This document shows positions 7,853 to 16,785 of a DNA stretch of 64,000 bases, one piece after another. How positions within the stretch are numbered: position 1 is the first letter of the stretch; every line of letters starts with the position of its first letter. The notes beneath the pieces are model-generated. The model did no database searches. It saw nothing but the letters and a program-made list of their open reading frames with translations, and was not told where the DNA came from. A program made the position numbers and the translations under genes. Source of the DNA: Roseicyclus salinarum (GTDB lineage: Bacteria; Pseudomonadota; Alphaproteobacteria; Rhodobacterales; Rhodobacteraceae); NCBI RefSeq assembly GCF_029624655.1, contig NZ_JARRSA010000003.1, forward strand, positions 62,001 to 126,000, in the 5' to 3' direction.

Positions 7853-9024
7853 GCCCGGAGGCGACGCCCGCGCTCGGCTCCGTGCTGGATCCCGGCCCTG
7901 CGCCAGGGCCGGCCCGGTTCGGCATGGTGCCGCTTTCCGTGCTGGTGATCGACGACGACCTCGGCGACCGCAAGCTGGTGCGGCGCCTCGTGACGGCGGT
8001 CCGCGCCGATGCGGAGGTCTCGGAGGCGGCCTCCATCGAGCAGGCGGGCGCGTTCCGCGACATCGCGTTCGACGCGATCCTTCTCGACAACATCCTTCCC
8101 GGTCGCACCGGCCTCGAATGCCTCGCCGCGCTCAGGGCAGGCTGGCCGCGCGCGGCGATCGTCCTGATGACGTCCTGCGGCGACGAGACCGTGGCGAAGT
8201 GCGCGATCCAGAACGGTGCATGGGACTACATCGCCAAAAGCGCGCTTTGCCCGACCTCCGTGGAGCGCATGCTGACGATCGGCGTGCAGGCCGCGCGCAG
8301 CGCATGGAAGCTTCAGGAGGTCCACCGCGACCTTGAGGTGTTCTCGGAGGTGCTCGTTCACGATTTTCGAGCGCCCGCGCGCGCGATGGCCCATCTCAGC
8401 GAGCAGCTTGGCGCGGACCTGTCCGGGGGCGCGATGGAGGACGTGCGGGACGGCGTCCGGCTCCTGCGAAAGACCTCCAGGCAGATGCTGGACCTGATCG
8501 CGAGCCTGGCCGAGCATATCCGCTTCGACCACGAGGAGCAGCATCGCGCCGTCGCACCCGCCGACCTCGTCGATCGCGCCCTGACCGCTCTCGCCTCGGA
8601 TGTCGCGCACAGCGGCGCACGGGTCCGGCTCGATCTCGGGACCGCGCCGCCGCTCGTCCACTGCGATCCGCCCCAGATCGCCCAGGTCCTTCAGAACCTC
8701 GTCGCGAACGCGATCAGGTACGCCGGCGCCGGGCCTCCGGACGTCACGATATCGGTGTGCCGCGGAGAAGTGGGTGGCGTCCTCTTCAAGGTGAGCGACC
8801 GCGGCATCGGCGTTCCCGAAGCATACCGCGAGCGGATCTTCGAGCCGTTCCGCAGGGTGCCGGGCGGGGCATCGGCGGGCACGGGCCTCGGGCTTGCAAC
8901 CTGCAGGAAGATCGTCGGGCGTCACGGCGGAAGGATCTGGTGCGACGCCTCCCGGACCGAGGGGGCGCTGTTCGGCTTTCTGCTGCCGCGCGGCGATGCC
9001 GGGCGTACGGGGGCCGCGATGTAA
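7849..9024 (+). CDS. Hybrid protein: N-terminal receiver plus histidine kinase
   Basis: 391 residues from the ATG that overlaps the previous stop (ATGA). The receiver spans about 28-150 (D35-D37 acidic pocket, phospho-acceptor D80, K130). A DHp domain follows with phospho-acceptor His171 (LVHDFRAPARAM). A HATPase domain (about 265-385) carries NLVANAIRYAG, DRGIGVP and GTGLGLATCRK. It has no membrane helix and no sensory domain, so input probably comes through the receiver, as in receiver-kinase nodes of phosphorelays. It is encoded with a receiver-only partner and divergent from a membrane PAS kinase/receiver pair, which together could form one relay. Any open frame upstream of 7849 overlaps the previous gene and is not used. 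Confidence 0.85.
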   Translation: MSPEATPALGSVLDPGPAPGPARFGMVPLSVLVIDDDLGDRKLVRRLVTAVRADAEVSEAASIEQAGAFRDIAFDAILLDNILPGRTGLECLAALRAGWPRAAIVLMTSCGDETVAKCAIQNGAWDYIAKSALCPTSVERMLTIGVQAARSAWKLQEVHRDLEVFSEVLVHDFRAPARAMAHLSEQLGADLSGGAMEDVRDGVRLLRKTSRQMLDLIASLAEHIRFDHEEQHRAVAPADLVDRALTALASDVAHSGARVRLDLGTAPPLVHCDPPQIAQVLQNLVANAIRYAGAGPPDVTISVCRGEVGGVLFKVSDRGIGVPEAYRERIFEPFRRVPGGASAGTGLGLATCRKIVGRHGGRIWCDASRTEGALFGFLLPRGDAGRTGAAM

Positions 9025-9163
9025 GTCTGGGGGAGTGCGGGACCGTTACGGCGGCATATGGCTTGGCAGGGTCCAGGCACGTGCGCTTCGCGTCAGAATG
9101 CGCGGCGGCGATGCGCCGCGCCGGGGCCCAGTTGCGAGGTCGGCGCGGCCGTGCGGGGAGACC

Positions 9164-9379
9164 TCAGTGGGTCCTGATCGAGCTGACCTCGTGCAGGCCT
9201 GCGCGAAGCTCTGGCAGGACCTTGAGGATGTGGAAGGCCGAAAAGACGAGGATGCCGTGCTCCGCCCGCAGGCCGGTTTCGACGCCGGTCAGCACTTCCC
9301 ACGCGGCGGTGAAAAGCAGCACCAGTCCCGCGCAGAGTTTCAGGTAGGCGTTCTCGGCGACCCGCTCCAAGGTATTCAT
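9164..9379 (-). CDS. Small membrane protein of unknown function
   Basis: 71 residues from an ATG preceded by GAGGATCGAG. Two hydrophobic helices are visible (about 12-29 and 40-53), with a short loop containing ETGLRAEHG and a basic, His-containing tail. It resembles hypothetical two-helix inner-membrane proteins found in Rhodobacteraceae, but I recognise no named family. It lies convergent to the two-component pair on its left and is followed leftwards by a GC-rich dyad (9100-9121), which may end both transcripts. Coding status rests on the ribosome site and sensible membrane topology. Confidence 0.6.
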   Translation of the reverse strand: MNTLERVAENAYLKLCAGLVLLFTAAWEVLTGVETGLRAEHGILVFSAFHILKVLPELRAGLHEVSSIRTH

Positions 9380-10033
9380 CTCGATCCTCGCATGTCTGTT
9401 CGACGTGGACCTCGACATGCAGCACGTTTGTGGTGCGGGTTGGGCGGACCCGGCATGGTTTTGCCAGACTTTCCCCACAACGCCGGCCCCGGTGCGCGGA
9501 AGGGTGTCTTCACAGTCCAGCGGTGGCCATGTCCGTCCGCCGTGAACGGCATGACGCACGCGATCGCAAGGGAGGCCAAGCGCGCCCGGCAGCCGGGGGC
9601 CCTCGAACAAACGCCGGAGGATCGCCGCGTCGATCCCGAGGTGGGAGCCATGACGCGCATGGAGCCGCCATGTCGACGGGCAGGCGGAAAGGCGGTCCGC
9701 GCCCCTCGGCCCGGCCTTCGATCTGCGCCGCGCGGGCGGATGGACGAAGCTTGGAGAGCGGGACCCCGGCCGCGTGGTCGCGGCCGGGCTGCCCTTTGCC
9801 CTGCCCCATGAAGCCCCCGGATTGGCTCGGCCTGCGCCGAAGGTCCAGACGCCGGTCGGGCGTGTTGCCGGCGCGCGATGCGCCCGGACCATGGTCACTC
9901 CGCCGGTGTCCTCGGCGCGGTTGCGCCCTGGCAGCTCTCGCGGGACGTGCTTCCGGCCGCTCTCGACCCATCGCGCGGCCCTGCCGGACGGCTCCGTGAA
10001 GGACGGGCGTCTGCGGGATGGACGCGTGGTCGC
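9380..10033. other. Gene-poor gap with one strong dyad
   Basis: 654 bp with only short open frames that match no known family. A perfect 10-bp stem with a TGGT loop (CCCGGCCGCG/CGCGGCCGGG, 9765-9788) stands about 245 bp downstream of the ynjD stop and could be a late terminator or an RNA element. No T tract follows it on either strand. The rest shows nothing I can name. Confidence 0.4.
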
Positions 10034-10696
10034 TCAGGACCCGCGCGCGCCGTGCCTCGTCTCGCCAAGCGTGATGACGGTCCCCCCGGCGGCCTCGGCG
10101 TCGGCGGGATCGTGCGTGACCATCAGCGCGGGGATGTCGCGCTGGCGGATGTGCTCGAACGTGAAGGCCCGGATCTCGGCCTTGAGTTCGGCGTCGAGCC
10201 TCGAGAAGGGCTCGTCGAGCAGAAGCGCGCGCGGCTCGGCCAGAAGCGTGCGCATCAGCGCGGCGCGCGCGCGCTGTCCACCCGACAGCGTCTCGGGGTC
10301 GCGGCGCCCGAGGCCCGAAAGCCCCGCAAGCGCCAGTGCCTCGTCGACCGCGGCGCGACGCGCGGCCCGCCCGCGCACGGACCGCGATAGCCCGAAGGCG
10401 AGGTTGTCCGCGACCGAAAGGTGCGGAAAGAGGACCGCATCCTGGAACACGAGCCCGATGCGCCTCGCCTCGGGCGGAAGCGACGAGACGTCCGCGCCGT
10501 TGAGCATGATCCGCCCCGCCATCGAGAAGCCGGGGGCGAGGTGCCCGCCGAGCGCGTCGAGCAGCGTCGACTTGCCGACGCCGGAGGGGCCCATGACGGT
10601 CGCGACACGGCCCGGTTCGACCTCGAGCGAGAGGGGCGGAAACAGCGGTGGGGCCCCGGCAAGGCGTATGTCCACGTCGATCAGGCTCAGCGTCAT
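10034..10696 (-). CDS. ynjD: ABC transporter ATP-binding protein, YnjD type
   Basis: 220 residues with Walker A GPSGVGKST (about 36-44), Q-loop (VFQDAVLFPH), ABC signature LSGGQRARA (about 138-146), Walker B and the D-loop (ALLLDEPFSRLD), then the switch His (VTHD). It energises the importer formed by the two genes upstream, and its start overlaps the permease stop (ATGA). Length matches the 217-residue E. coli YnjD. YnjBCD resembles the thiamine ThiBPQ group, but the substrate has not been settled, so I name only the family. Confidence 0.85.
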   Translation of the reverse strand: MTLSLIDVDIRLAGAPPLFPPLSLEVEPGRVATVMGPSGVGKSTLLDALGGHLAPGFSMAGRIMLNGADVSSLPPEARRIGLVFQDAVLFPHLSVADNLAFGLSRSVRGRAARRAAVDEALALAGLSGLGRRDPETLSGGQRARAALMRTLLAEPRALLLDEPFSRLDAELKAEIRAFTFEHIRQRDIPALMVTHDPADAEAAGGTVITLGETRHGARGS

Positions 10697-12408
10697 GCCG
10701 CGGCCTCGCCGGACAGGGCGCGCCTGTTGCGATGCACAAGCGCGGGGATGGCGAAGGCGGCGGCGTAGGCGGCGAAGGGCAGCCCCGCCTGCAGGGTCGC
10801 GTAGACGCCCACGATGCGCCGGTCCGAGGACGAGGCAAGCGTCACCGCCTCGGTCGTCAGCGTGGCGACCCGGCCCCCGCCCATGAACAGCGTCGGCAGG
10901 TATTGCGCCACCGAGACGGCCACCCCGATGGCCGCCGCGGTCAGGATCGGCGTCAGGAGGACCGGCAGCTTCACCCGGAACAGCCGCCGCCACGGCCCTG
11001 CGCCCAGCGATCCCGCCGCGCGGGCAAGGCGCGGGTCCTGCGCGCGCCAGGGGTCCGACAACGCGATCATGACGTAGGGAAAGACGAAAAGGGCGTGCGC
11101 CCAGATCACCGCGAAGGACCCGCCGGACACCCCCAGCCGCAGGAACACGACGTTCAGCCCGTAGAGGAACGCGATCTGCGGCACGAGAAGCGGCAGGTAG
11201 ATCAGGGCCTCGGCCCAGCGGGCGCGGGTGCGCCGCGCGCGGTCCTCGCCCTCGAGCCAGGCCAGCGCCAGAACGAGGGCGGCGCCCGTGCTGGCCGCGG
11301 CCAGGCCCGTCGTCGCCACGAGCGCGTCGCGCCATCCCGCCCCCGGACTGCCCCAGGCGCGCAGGGACCATGTCTCGGGCAGGAGGTCCGGCCAGGGCCA
11401 TCGCCACGCGAGCGACCACAGCACCAGCGAGGCCATCGCAAGCGCCCCCAGTGCCATCAGGGCCGTGGTCGCCGCCGTCGCCAGCGCCAGCCCCGGCTCG
11501 GCCGAAAGCCCGCGCCCGCCGCGGCGGATCCACCACAGCCCGACCGCGCGGCCCGCGCGCTCCAGCGCCAGAAGCCCGGCGAAGGCGGCGGCCACCAACG
11601 CGCCCTGCAAGAGCGCGCCCGCCGAAGCCGGCAGGAGCAGGGCCGTGTCGGGCGCCGAGAACAGCCGCAGCAGCATGACCGCCAGCGTGGGCGGGTTCGA
11701 CGGCCCCAGGATCAGCGCCATGTCCACGACCGACAGCGAATAGGCCAGCACGACCATGACCGGCAGCCGGATCAGCGGCCAGACCTGCGGCATGATCACC
11801 TTGATCCACACGATGCCGCGCCCGTAGCCAAGCGAGCGTCCCGCCGTCAGGTGCGCGCGCACCGGGACCTGGCTGAGCGCGGACAGGATCACGAGCAGCA
11901 GGAACGGCACCTCCTTGACCGTCAGCGCCACGATCAGCGCGAGACCCCAGGGGTCGTTCACGGTGGCCAGCGCGGGCGGGCGGTCGAGGCCAGCCAAGGG
12001 CGCGAGGGCGCGCGCGATCCATCCAGACGGCGAAAGCAGGAAGGCAAGTCCGATCGCCATGGCCGCATGCGGCGCGGCGAGGAAGGGCGTCAGGACGCGG
12101 CCCGACGCCCGGCGGCTGAGGCGGCCATGCACACCGGCACAGAAACCAACGGCGAGCAGGAGCGACAGCGCAGTCGCGCCGATGCCCGTCACAAGCGTCA
12201 GCCGAAGGCTCGTGGCCATGCCCGGCAGGCCGGCCAGCGCCGACCATGGCGCCAGCGAGGGCTTCGTCGCGCCGATGGCGGGCAGCAGGCCGAAGGCCGC
12301 ACATGCGGTTTCCCAAAGCCCCGCAAGGATCGGCGCAAGCACGCCCGCCACCACCGCGACAAGGACCGCGACCCGCAGCGCGCGGCCGTCCTTCGAGGTC
12401 GCGATCAC
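10693..12408 (-). CDS. ynjC: Fused dual-domain ABC permease, YnjC type
   Basis: 571 residues from a GTG that overlaps the binding-protein stop as GTGA. It is a tandem of two MetI-like permease halves in one chain, each with about six membrane helices. Each half has an EAA-type loop that contacts the ATPase (the first near TAGRSLGYGRGIVWIKVIMP, the second near AGSLGAGPWRRLFRVKLP). Dual permeases of this layout occur in ThiP, YnjC and iron(III) importers. It forms the inner-membrane channel of the YnjBCD system. Substrate is unknown. It is somewhat longer than E. coli YnjC, mainly through loops and an N-terminal extension. Confidence 0.85.
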   Translation of the reverse strand: MIATSKDGRALRVAVLVAVVAGVLAPILAGLWETACAAFGLLPAIGATKPSLAPWSALAGLPGMATSLRLTLVTGIGATALSLLLAVGFCAGVHGRLSRRASGRVLTPFLAAPHAAMAIGLAFLLSPSGWIARALAPLAGLDRPPALATVNDPWGLALIVALTVKEVPFLLLVILSALSQVPVRAHLTAGRSLGYGRGIVWIKVIMPQVWPLIRLPVMVVLAYSLSVVDMALILGPSNPPTLAVMLLRLFSAPDTALLLPASAGALLQGALVAAAFAGLLALERAGRAVGLWWIRRGGRGLSAEPGLALATAATTALMALGALAMASLVLWSLAWRWPWPDLLPETWSLRAWGSPGAGWRDALVATTGLAAASTGAALVLALAWLEGEDRARRTRARWAEALIYLPLLVPQIAFLYGLNVVFLRLGVSGGSFAVIWAHALFVFPYVMIALSDPWRAQDPRLARAAGSLGAGPWRRLFRVKLPVLLTPILTAAAIGVAVSVAQYLPTLFMGGGRVATLTTEAVTLASSSDRRIVGVYATLQAGLPFAAYAAAFAIPALVHRNRRALSGEAAA

Positions 12409-13592
12409 CGCGTGTAGCGCCGCGCCCAGTCCTCGGTCAGCCGCGTCATCCAGCTGGGATGCGGCTCGGGCAGGGTCGGACCGAGCTCCTCCAGCGTCGG
12501 CAGCGCGGGTGCGGCCGGCAGCGCGTCGAAGGCCGCGCGCGCCTCGGCGTCGAGGCGTTCGGGGTCGAGTACCGAGAACGATCCCATCACCTCGATGTCC
12601 TGCATCCTCGCCTGGACCTCGGGGGCCAGCAGGAAGTTCGCCACGACCTGCGCACCTTCGGCGCTGGCGGCGTTGTAGGGGATCGCGACGAAACTGACGT
12701 TGCCGATGGTCCCGCCCTCGGGCACGAAGACGCGCGCGGTCGGCGGCAGAAGGCCCTGCGCGATGGCCGCAGCGGTCGAGGCCGGGTCGAAGGACATGGC
12801 GATATCCACCTCGCCGTCGTTCAGAAGCTGCTGCTGGACGCTTTCGTTCTCGGGGAAGGCCTCGCCTCCGCGCCACATGTTGGGGCGCAGCGCGTCATAC
12901 CACGCCCAGAGCGGCGCGGTCTGTTCCGCGAAGGCCGCGTCGGTGACGGGCTCGAGCAGGGCGGCAGGGTCGGGCGCAAGCTCGATCAGGGCCTGCTTGA
13001 GGAAGGTGGCCCCCATGAAGTTCGACGGGTCTGGATGCGTGACGCGGCCCGGGTTGGCCTCGGCCCAGTCCACGAAGCTCGCCATGTCGCGCGGCGGGGC
13101 CTCCACGCGGGCGCTGTCGTAGGAGAACACGAACTTGGCAAGCCGCCACGGGCTTTCCATGCCCTCGACCGGCACGGTGAAGTCCATCGCCGCGGGCGCG
13201 CCCGGCGAAAGGTCGAGGTAGCGCGCGTTCGGCAGGTCCGCGACGAAGGGCCCGAACAGGAGGTCCTGTTCCTTCATGGCGAGGAAGTTGGGCCCGTTGA
13301 TCCAGATGAGATCGACCGATCCGTCCGCGTCCCGCCCCGCCGCGCGTTCCGAGATCACGCGCGTGACGGCCTCGGCCGTGTCGGTCAGTCGGACATGCTC
13401 GACCGCCACGCCGTACCGCGCCTCGGTCTGCTCGCCGACCCAGTCGATGAAGGCGTTGGTGCGCGCGTCCCCGCCCCAGGCGTTCCAGTAGACTGTCTGG
13501 CCCCGCGCCGCCGCAAGCGTGTCCTCCCAATCGGCGAGGGCGGGCTGCGCGAGAAGGGCGGCGATAAGGGTGATCGTGGCGGTCGGTCGCAT
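12405..13592 (-). CDS. ynjB: ABC transporter substrate-binding protein, YnjB type
   Basis: 395 residues with a clear signal peptide (MRPTATITLIAALLAQPALA, cleavage near Ala20), so periplasmic. The start is the ATG with AGGAAA upstream. The mature part opens with VYWNAWGGDARTNAFIDWV, typical of YnjB, and has the two-lobe pattern of family 1-like solute-binding proteins (DLIWINGPNF, FVFSYDSA, TFLKQAL, VSFVAIPYNA). It is first in the ynjBCD operon, with 4-bp overlaps linking all three genes. It binds the unknown, possibly thiamine-like, substrate and delivers it to YnjC. Confidence 0.88.
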   Translation of the reverse strand: MRPTATITLIAALLAQPALADWEDTLAAARGQTVYWNAWGGDARTNAFIDWVGEQTEARYGVAVEHVRLTDTAEAVTRVISERAAGRDADGSVDLIWINGPNFLAMKEQDLLFGPFVADLPNARYLDLSPGAPAAMDFTVPVEGMESPWRLAKFVFSYDSARVEAPPRDMASFVDWAEANPGRVTHPDPSNFMGATFLKQALIELAPDPAALLEPVTDAAFAEQTAPLWAWYDALRPNMWRGGEAFPENESVQQQLLNDGEVDIAMSFDPASTAAAIAQGLLPPTARVFVPEGGTIGNVSFVAIPYNAASAEGAQVVANFLLAPEVQARMQDIEVMGSFSVLDPERLDAEARAAFDALPAAPALPTLEELGPTLPEPHPSWMTRLTEDWARRYTR

Positions 13593-13754
13593 CGTGGTTT
13601 CCTGCCTGGCGTTCGGGCCGCGAAGGACCGCGTGCGCCGCCGCCCCTGCATCGCCCCGGATAATGTGGCGCGAAGCGCGGGCGGTCCACCCCGGGCGCGA
13701 AAACGTGACCGGGCGCTGGGGGGGCAACGGCCCGCGCCGGTTGCCCGCCGACCC

Positions 13755-14933
13755 TCAGCCCTTCGCGTCCTCGGGGCCGAGGCGGCGCTCCGCGAGGCCG
13801 GACAGCATGTCGAGGCAGCGAGACAGCTGCGCCACCTCGAGGTATTCGTCCGCCTTGTGCGCCTGCTCGATCGATCCCGGCCCGCAGACGACCACGTCCA
13901 TCCCGAGCGCCTGGAAAAGCCCCGCCTCGGTGCCGAAGGGCACGCAATCCGCCCCGTTCGCGCCGGTCAACTCGGCCACGATCCGCCGCGCGAGGTTGGC
14001 GTCGGTGGGCACGAGGCCCGCGACCTCGCCGATCACTTCGGTCTCGATGCTCGCCTCGGGCCAGACCGCGCGCATCTCGGGCAGAAGGCGCTGGCTGCAA
14101 TAAAGCGCGAGCTGCGTCTTGACGTAGTCTGCATCCGCCTCGGCCGCCGGGCGCATCTCCCAGTCGACATGGGCGCGGCCGGCGATCACGTTGTGCGCCG
14201 AGCCGCCCTGCAGGGCGCCGACGTTCACGGTGGTCCACGGCGGGTCGAAGCGGCTGCCCTCAGGCGCGCTGCGGCGCAGCTCGTCCTTCAGCTCCAGCAG
14301 CCGCGCGACGTAGCGCACCGCGAATTCCACCGCGTTGACGCCGCGCTCGGGCGCCGAACCGTGGCCCGCCAGCCCCTCGAAGCGGGTCGTGTATTCGTAG
14401 CAGCCCTTGTGGCCCTCGATGATGCGCATCTCCGTCGGTTCGCCGATGATGGCGATCGCGGGACGGTAGGGCTTGTCCTCCAGAAGCCGCATCAGCGCCC
14501 GCGCCCCGAGGCATCCGACCTCCTCGTCGTAGGTGAAGGCGAAGTGGATCGGCCGGGCCCGGTCGGCGGAGGCGAACTCGGGTGCCATGGCGAGGGCGGC
14601 CGCGATGAAGCCCTTCATGTCGCACGCGCCCCGCCCGTAGAGCCGTCCGTCGCGCTCGGTCATGGCGAAGGGATCGAGGGTCCACGGCTGTTCCGCCACC
14701 GGCACCACGTCGCTATGGCCCGACAGCACGACGCCGCCGCTTACCTCGGGCCCGAGCGTGGCGAAAAGGTTGGCCTTGTGGCCGGTGTCGTCGCGCTGAA
14801 GCTCCACATGCGCGCCCGCCTGCCCGAGAAGATCGGCGAGGTAGGCGATCATCTCGAGGTTGGGATCGGCGGACACGGTGGGGAACGCGATGAGATCGCC
14901 AAGGATCGCCTTGGTCCGGGCCAGTCTGTCCAA
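13755..14933 (-). CDS. argE: Acetylornithine deacetylase / M20 family deacylase
   Basis: 392 residues from a TTG start with GAGGGGTGG upstream. The N-terminus then reads (M)DRLARTKAILGDLIAFPTVS, as in other ArgE proteins. M20 metal-ligand motifs are present: SGHSDVVPV (His and catalytic Asp), RGACDMKG (Asp), DEEVGCLGA (catalytic Glu-Glu), EPT and a C-terminal HKADEY His. ArgE hydrolyses N2-acetylornithine to ornithine and acetate in the cytoplasm. Some Rhodobacteraceae carry several copies, and this one stands alone next to ynjBCD, so a related N-acyl amino acid substrate cannot be excluded. Confidence 0.85.
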   Translation of the reverse strand: MDRLARTKAILGDLIAFPTVSADPNLEMIAYLADLLGQAGAHVELQRDDTGHKANLFATLGPEVSGGVVLSGHSDVVPVAEQPWTLDPFAMTERDGRLYGRGACDMKGFIAAALAMAPEFASADRARPIHFAFTYDEEVGCLGARALMRLLEDKPYRPAIAIIGEPTEMRIIEGHKGCYEYTTRFEGLAGHGSAPERGVNAVEFAVRYVARLLELKDELRRSAPEGSRFDPPWTTVNVGALQGGSAHNVIAGRAHVDWEMRPAAEADADYVKTQLALYCSQRLLPEMRAVWPEASIETEVIGEVAGLVPTDANLARRIVAELTGANGADCVPFGTEAGLFQALGMDVVVCGPGSIEQAHKADEYLEVAQLSRCLDMLSGLAERRLGPEDAKG

Positions 14934-15100
14934 CGTGTCCCACCCCTCGCATCGACGCCTGCCTTCGCGGGTAGCCGCGCCCGGCCCGCGGGTCAATGCG
15001 GATGCGCGCGAAGGCCCGGCGAAACCCGCGCCGGCCCGTTGCGCGGCGCCCCCGCGCGCGCATTGCCCGGAGATTGCGCGGAATGCGCCGCCCGGTGCCG

Positions 15101-16087
15101 TCAGCCGGGCAGCGGCGCGTCCTCGGCCAGAAGGCCCCTCGATCGCAGCGCCTGCCAGAACTCCGCCGGGATGGCCGTGCCGAACCAGTCGAGGATCTGG
15201 TCCAGCTCTGCCTTGCTGCGCGGTCCGGGAATGACCGACGTGACCAGGTCGTGGCCCAGCGGGAACTGCAGGGCGGCCGCGGGCAGGGGGACGCCGAAAT
15301 CGTCCGCCGCCGAGCCGAGCGCGCGGGCCCGGTCGACCACCTCCGCCGGGGCCTTGGCGTAGTTCCACGTAGCGCGCCCCACCAGGATGCCGGAATTGAA
15401 CGGCCCGCCGCAGATGATCGTGGTGCCCGCCTCGCGGCAGGCCGGGAACAGCTCCGACAGCGGCGTCTGCTCCAGTAGCGTGTAGCGCCCCGCCAGCAGG
15501 AACACGTCCCAGTCGCCGATGCCAAGGGCGTCGAGGCAGACCTTGTTCTCGTTCACGCCAAGGCCGATCGCCCGCACGGCGCCGCTGCGGCGCAGCTCGT
15601 CCATCGCGCGGTATCCCCCCTCGGCGAGGTCGGCGAAGTGGCGTGCGTTCTCCGGTCCGTGCTGCATCTCGCCGATGTCGTGGGCGAGCAGGATGTCGAT
15701 GCGGTCCAGGCCGAGGCGCTGGAGGTCGTCCTCGTAGGCGCGCATGATGCCGTCATAGCCGTAGTCGTAGACCACGGTGAACGGCAGCGGGTCGATCATG
15801 CCGAAGTCCATCGGGTTCTCGACCGCGCCGGGCCGCAGAAGCCGCCCGACCTTGTCCGACAGGATGTAGTCGTGGCCGCGCAGCATGTCGCCGATCACCC
15901 GTTCCGAGCGGCCGAACCCATACCACGGCGCGGTGTCGAAATAGCCGATCCCCGCCTCGCGCGCGGCCCTGACCAGTTCGGCCGCCTGCGCGTAGTCGAG
16001 ATCGGCGAAGTTGCCGCCCAGCGGCGCGCCGCCCAATCCCAGCACGTCGATCTTCAGGCCGGTCCGGCCCACCTCGCGCTTTTCCAT
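15101..16087 (-). CDS. Aldo/keto reductase (aldose 1-dehydrogenase-like)
   Basis: 328 residues, with a strong GGAGGAGCG site before the ATG. A complete aldo/keto reductase TIM barrel has catalytic Asp and Tyr in FDTAPWYGFGRSE, Lys in LSDKVGR and His in LLAHDIGE. The ends PGPRSKAEL and NENKVCLDALGIGDWDVFLLAGRYTLLEQ match the subgroup of D-threo-aldose/L-fucose dehydrogenase and pyridoxal 4-dehydrogenase. It would oxidise a sugar or related aldehyde with NAD(P)+ in the cytoplasm. Nothing around it points to one pathway, so only the family is firm. It shares its upstream region with a strong terminator for the next minus-strand gene. Confidence 0.88.
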   Translation of the reverse strand: MEKREVGRTGLKIDVLGLGGAPLGGNFADLDYAQAAELVRAAREAGIGYFDTAPWYGFGRSERVIGDMLRGHDYILSDKVGRLLRPGAVENPMDFGMIDPLPFTVVYDYGYDGIMRAYEDDLQRLGLDRIDILLAHDIGEMQHGPENARHFADLAEGGYRAMDELRRSGAVRAIGLGVNENKVCLDALGIGDWDVFLLAGRYTLLEQTPLSELFPACREAGTTIICGGPFNSGILVGRATWNYAKAPAEVVDRARALGSAADDFGVPLPAAALQFPLGHDLVTSVIPGPRSKAELDQILDWFGTAIPAEFWQALRSRGLLAEDAPLPG

Positions 16088-16181
16088 CTTCGCTCCTCCG
16101 GTTGCCGTCCCTGCGCCCCGAGGATACCGCGCCCGGGACGAAGCGAAAGGGGCTTGGCCGCGCGGCGCGGCGGCGCAACGC

Positions 16182-16208
16182 AAAAGGCCCCGGTCCTCGA
16201 CCGGGGCC
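16182..16208 (-). terminator. Strong Rho-independent terminator
   Basis: The perfect 10-bp stem GGCCCCGGTC/GACCGGGGCC (16186-16208) has a 3-base loop and is followed in the minus direction by TTTTGCG. It ends the transcript of the secreted protein gene (stop at 16232) just ahead of the aldo/keto reductase start. Confidence 0.9.
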
Positions 16209-16231
16209 CATCCGCGCGTGCCGGCGGTGGA

Positions 16232-16699
16232 TCAGCGCCGCGCGACCGCGCCGCCGAAAGACGCCGAGCCTGCGCCGCCGCCCTGGCTGCCGCCGCCGTT
16301 GCCGCCGCCCTGGCTGCCGCCGCCGCCGTTGCTGCCACCGTTGCTGCCGCCATCGCCGCGGCCGTTGCGGTCACCGTCCCCGCCGCGGTCTCCGTCGTCG
16401 TCGCCCTGCGACGGTGCGGGGCGCGCGCTGGTCAGGACGCGGAGACGGGCGACCGGATCGCCCGGCGTGACCAGCAGGACGGCGCGCGCGTCGGCGCGGT
16501 CGCCGAAGACCTCGTCGCAGGCGTCGAGGCCGCTGGAGCTGCCGCATTCCGACGCGTGTTCGGGGAAGGTCTCGGTGCACCAGGTGATGACGGTGTTGTA
16601 GCATTCTTCGAGCGAGGACATCGGTTCGGCCGCGGCAGGCGCCGAGACGGCGGAGCCGAGGGACAGGGCGAAGGCGGTGGTGGTGAGGATGCGTTTCAT
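16232..16699 (-). CDS. Secreted protein with four Cys and a Gly-rich repeat tail
   Basis: 155 residues. The signal peptide runs about residues 1-24 (cleavage near PAAA-EP). The mature head contains four Cys (33, 41, 52, 61) spaced like two disulfides (ECYNTVITWCTETF...SECGSSSGLDACDEV). The tail from about 95 is rich in Asp/Gly/Arg and then a low-complexity Gly/Ser/Asn/Gln array with GGGSQGGGN-like units. I recognise no family. It is exported and may bind a surface or metal. It is flanked by a terminator on each side, so it has its own promoter in the roughly 85 bp upstream. It follows the sigma/subtilase operon on the same strand and could be a target of that sigma factor; this is untested inference. 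Confidence 0.7.
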   Translation of the reverse strand: MKRILTTTAFALSLGSAVSAPAAAEPMSSLEECYNTVITWCTETFPEHASECGSSSGLDACDEVFGDRADARAVLLVTPGDPVARLRVLTSARPAPSQGDDDGDRGGDGDRNGRGDGGSNGGSNGGGGSQGGGNGGGSQGGGAGSASFGGAVARR

Positions 16700-16785
16700 G
16701 GTGTGGTCCTTTCCGGGATCCGAGCGAGATGGAGTGCGGCAGCGCCGCGTTGCATCCATGGGTCGCGCGACCGGGCGAAACCGTT

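Noticed and set aside
12246-15362. Plus-strand open frame of over 1000 codons opposite ynjB and argE
   Set aside because: Antisense to genes with clear motifs; no family resemblance.
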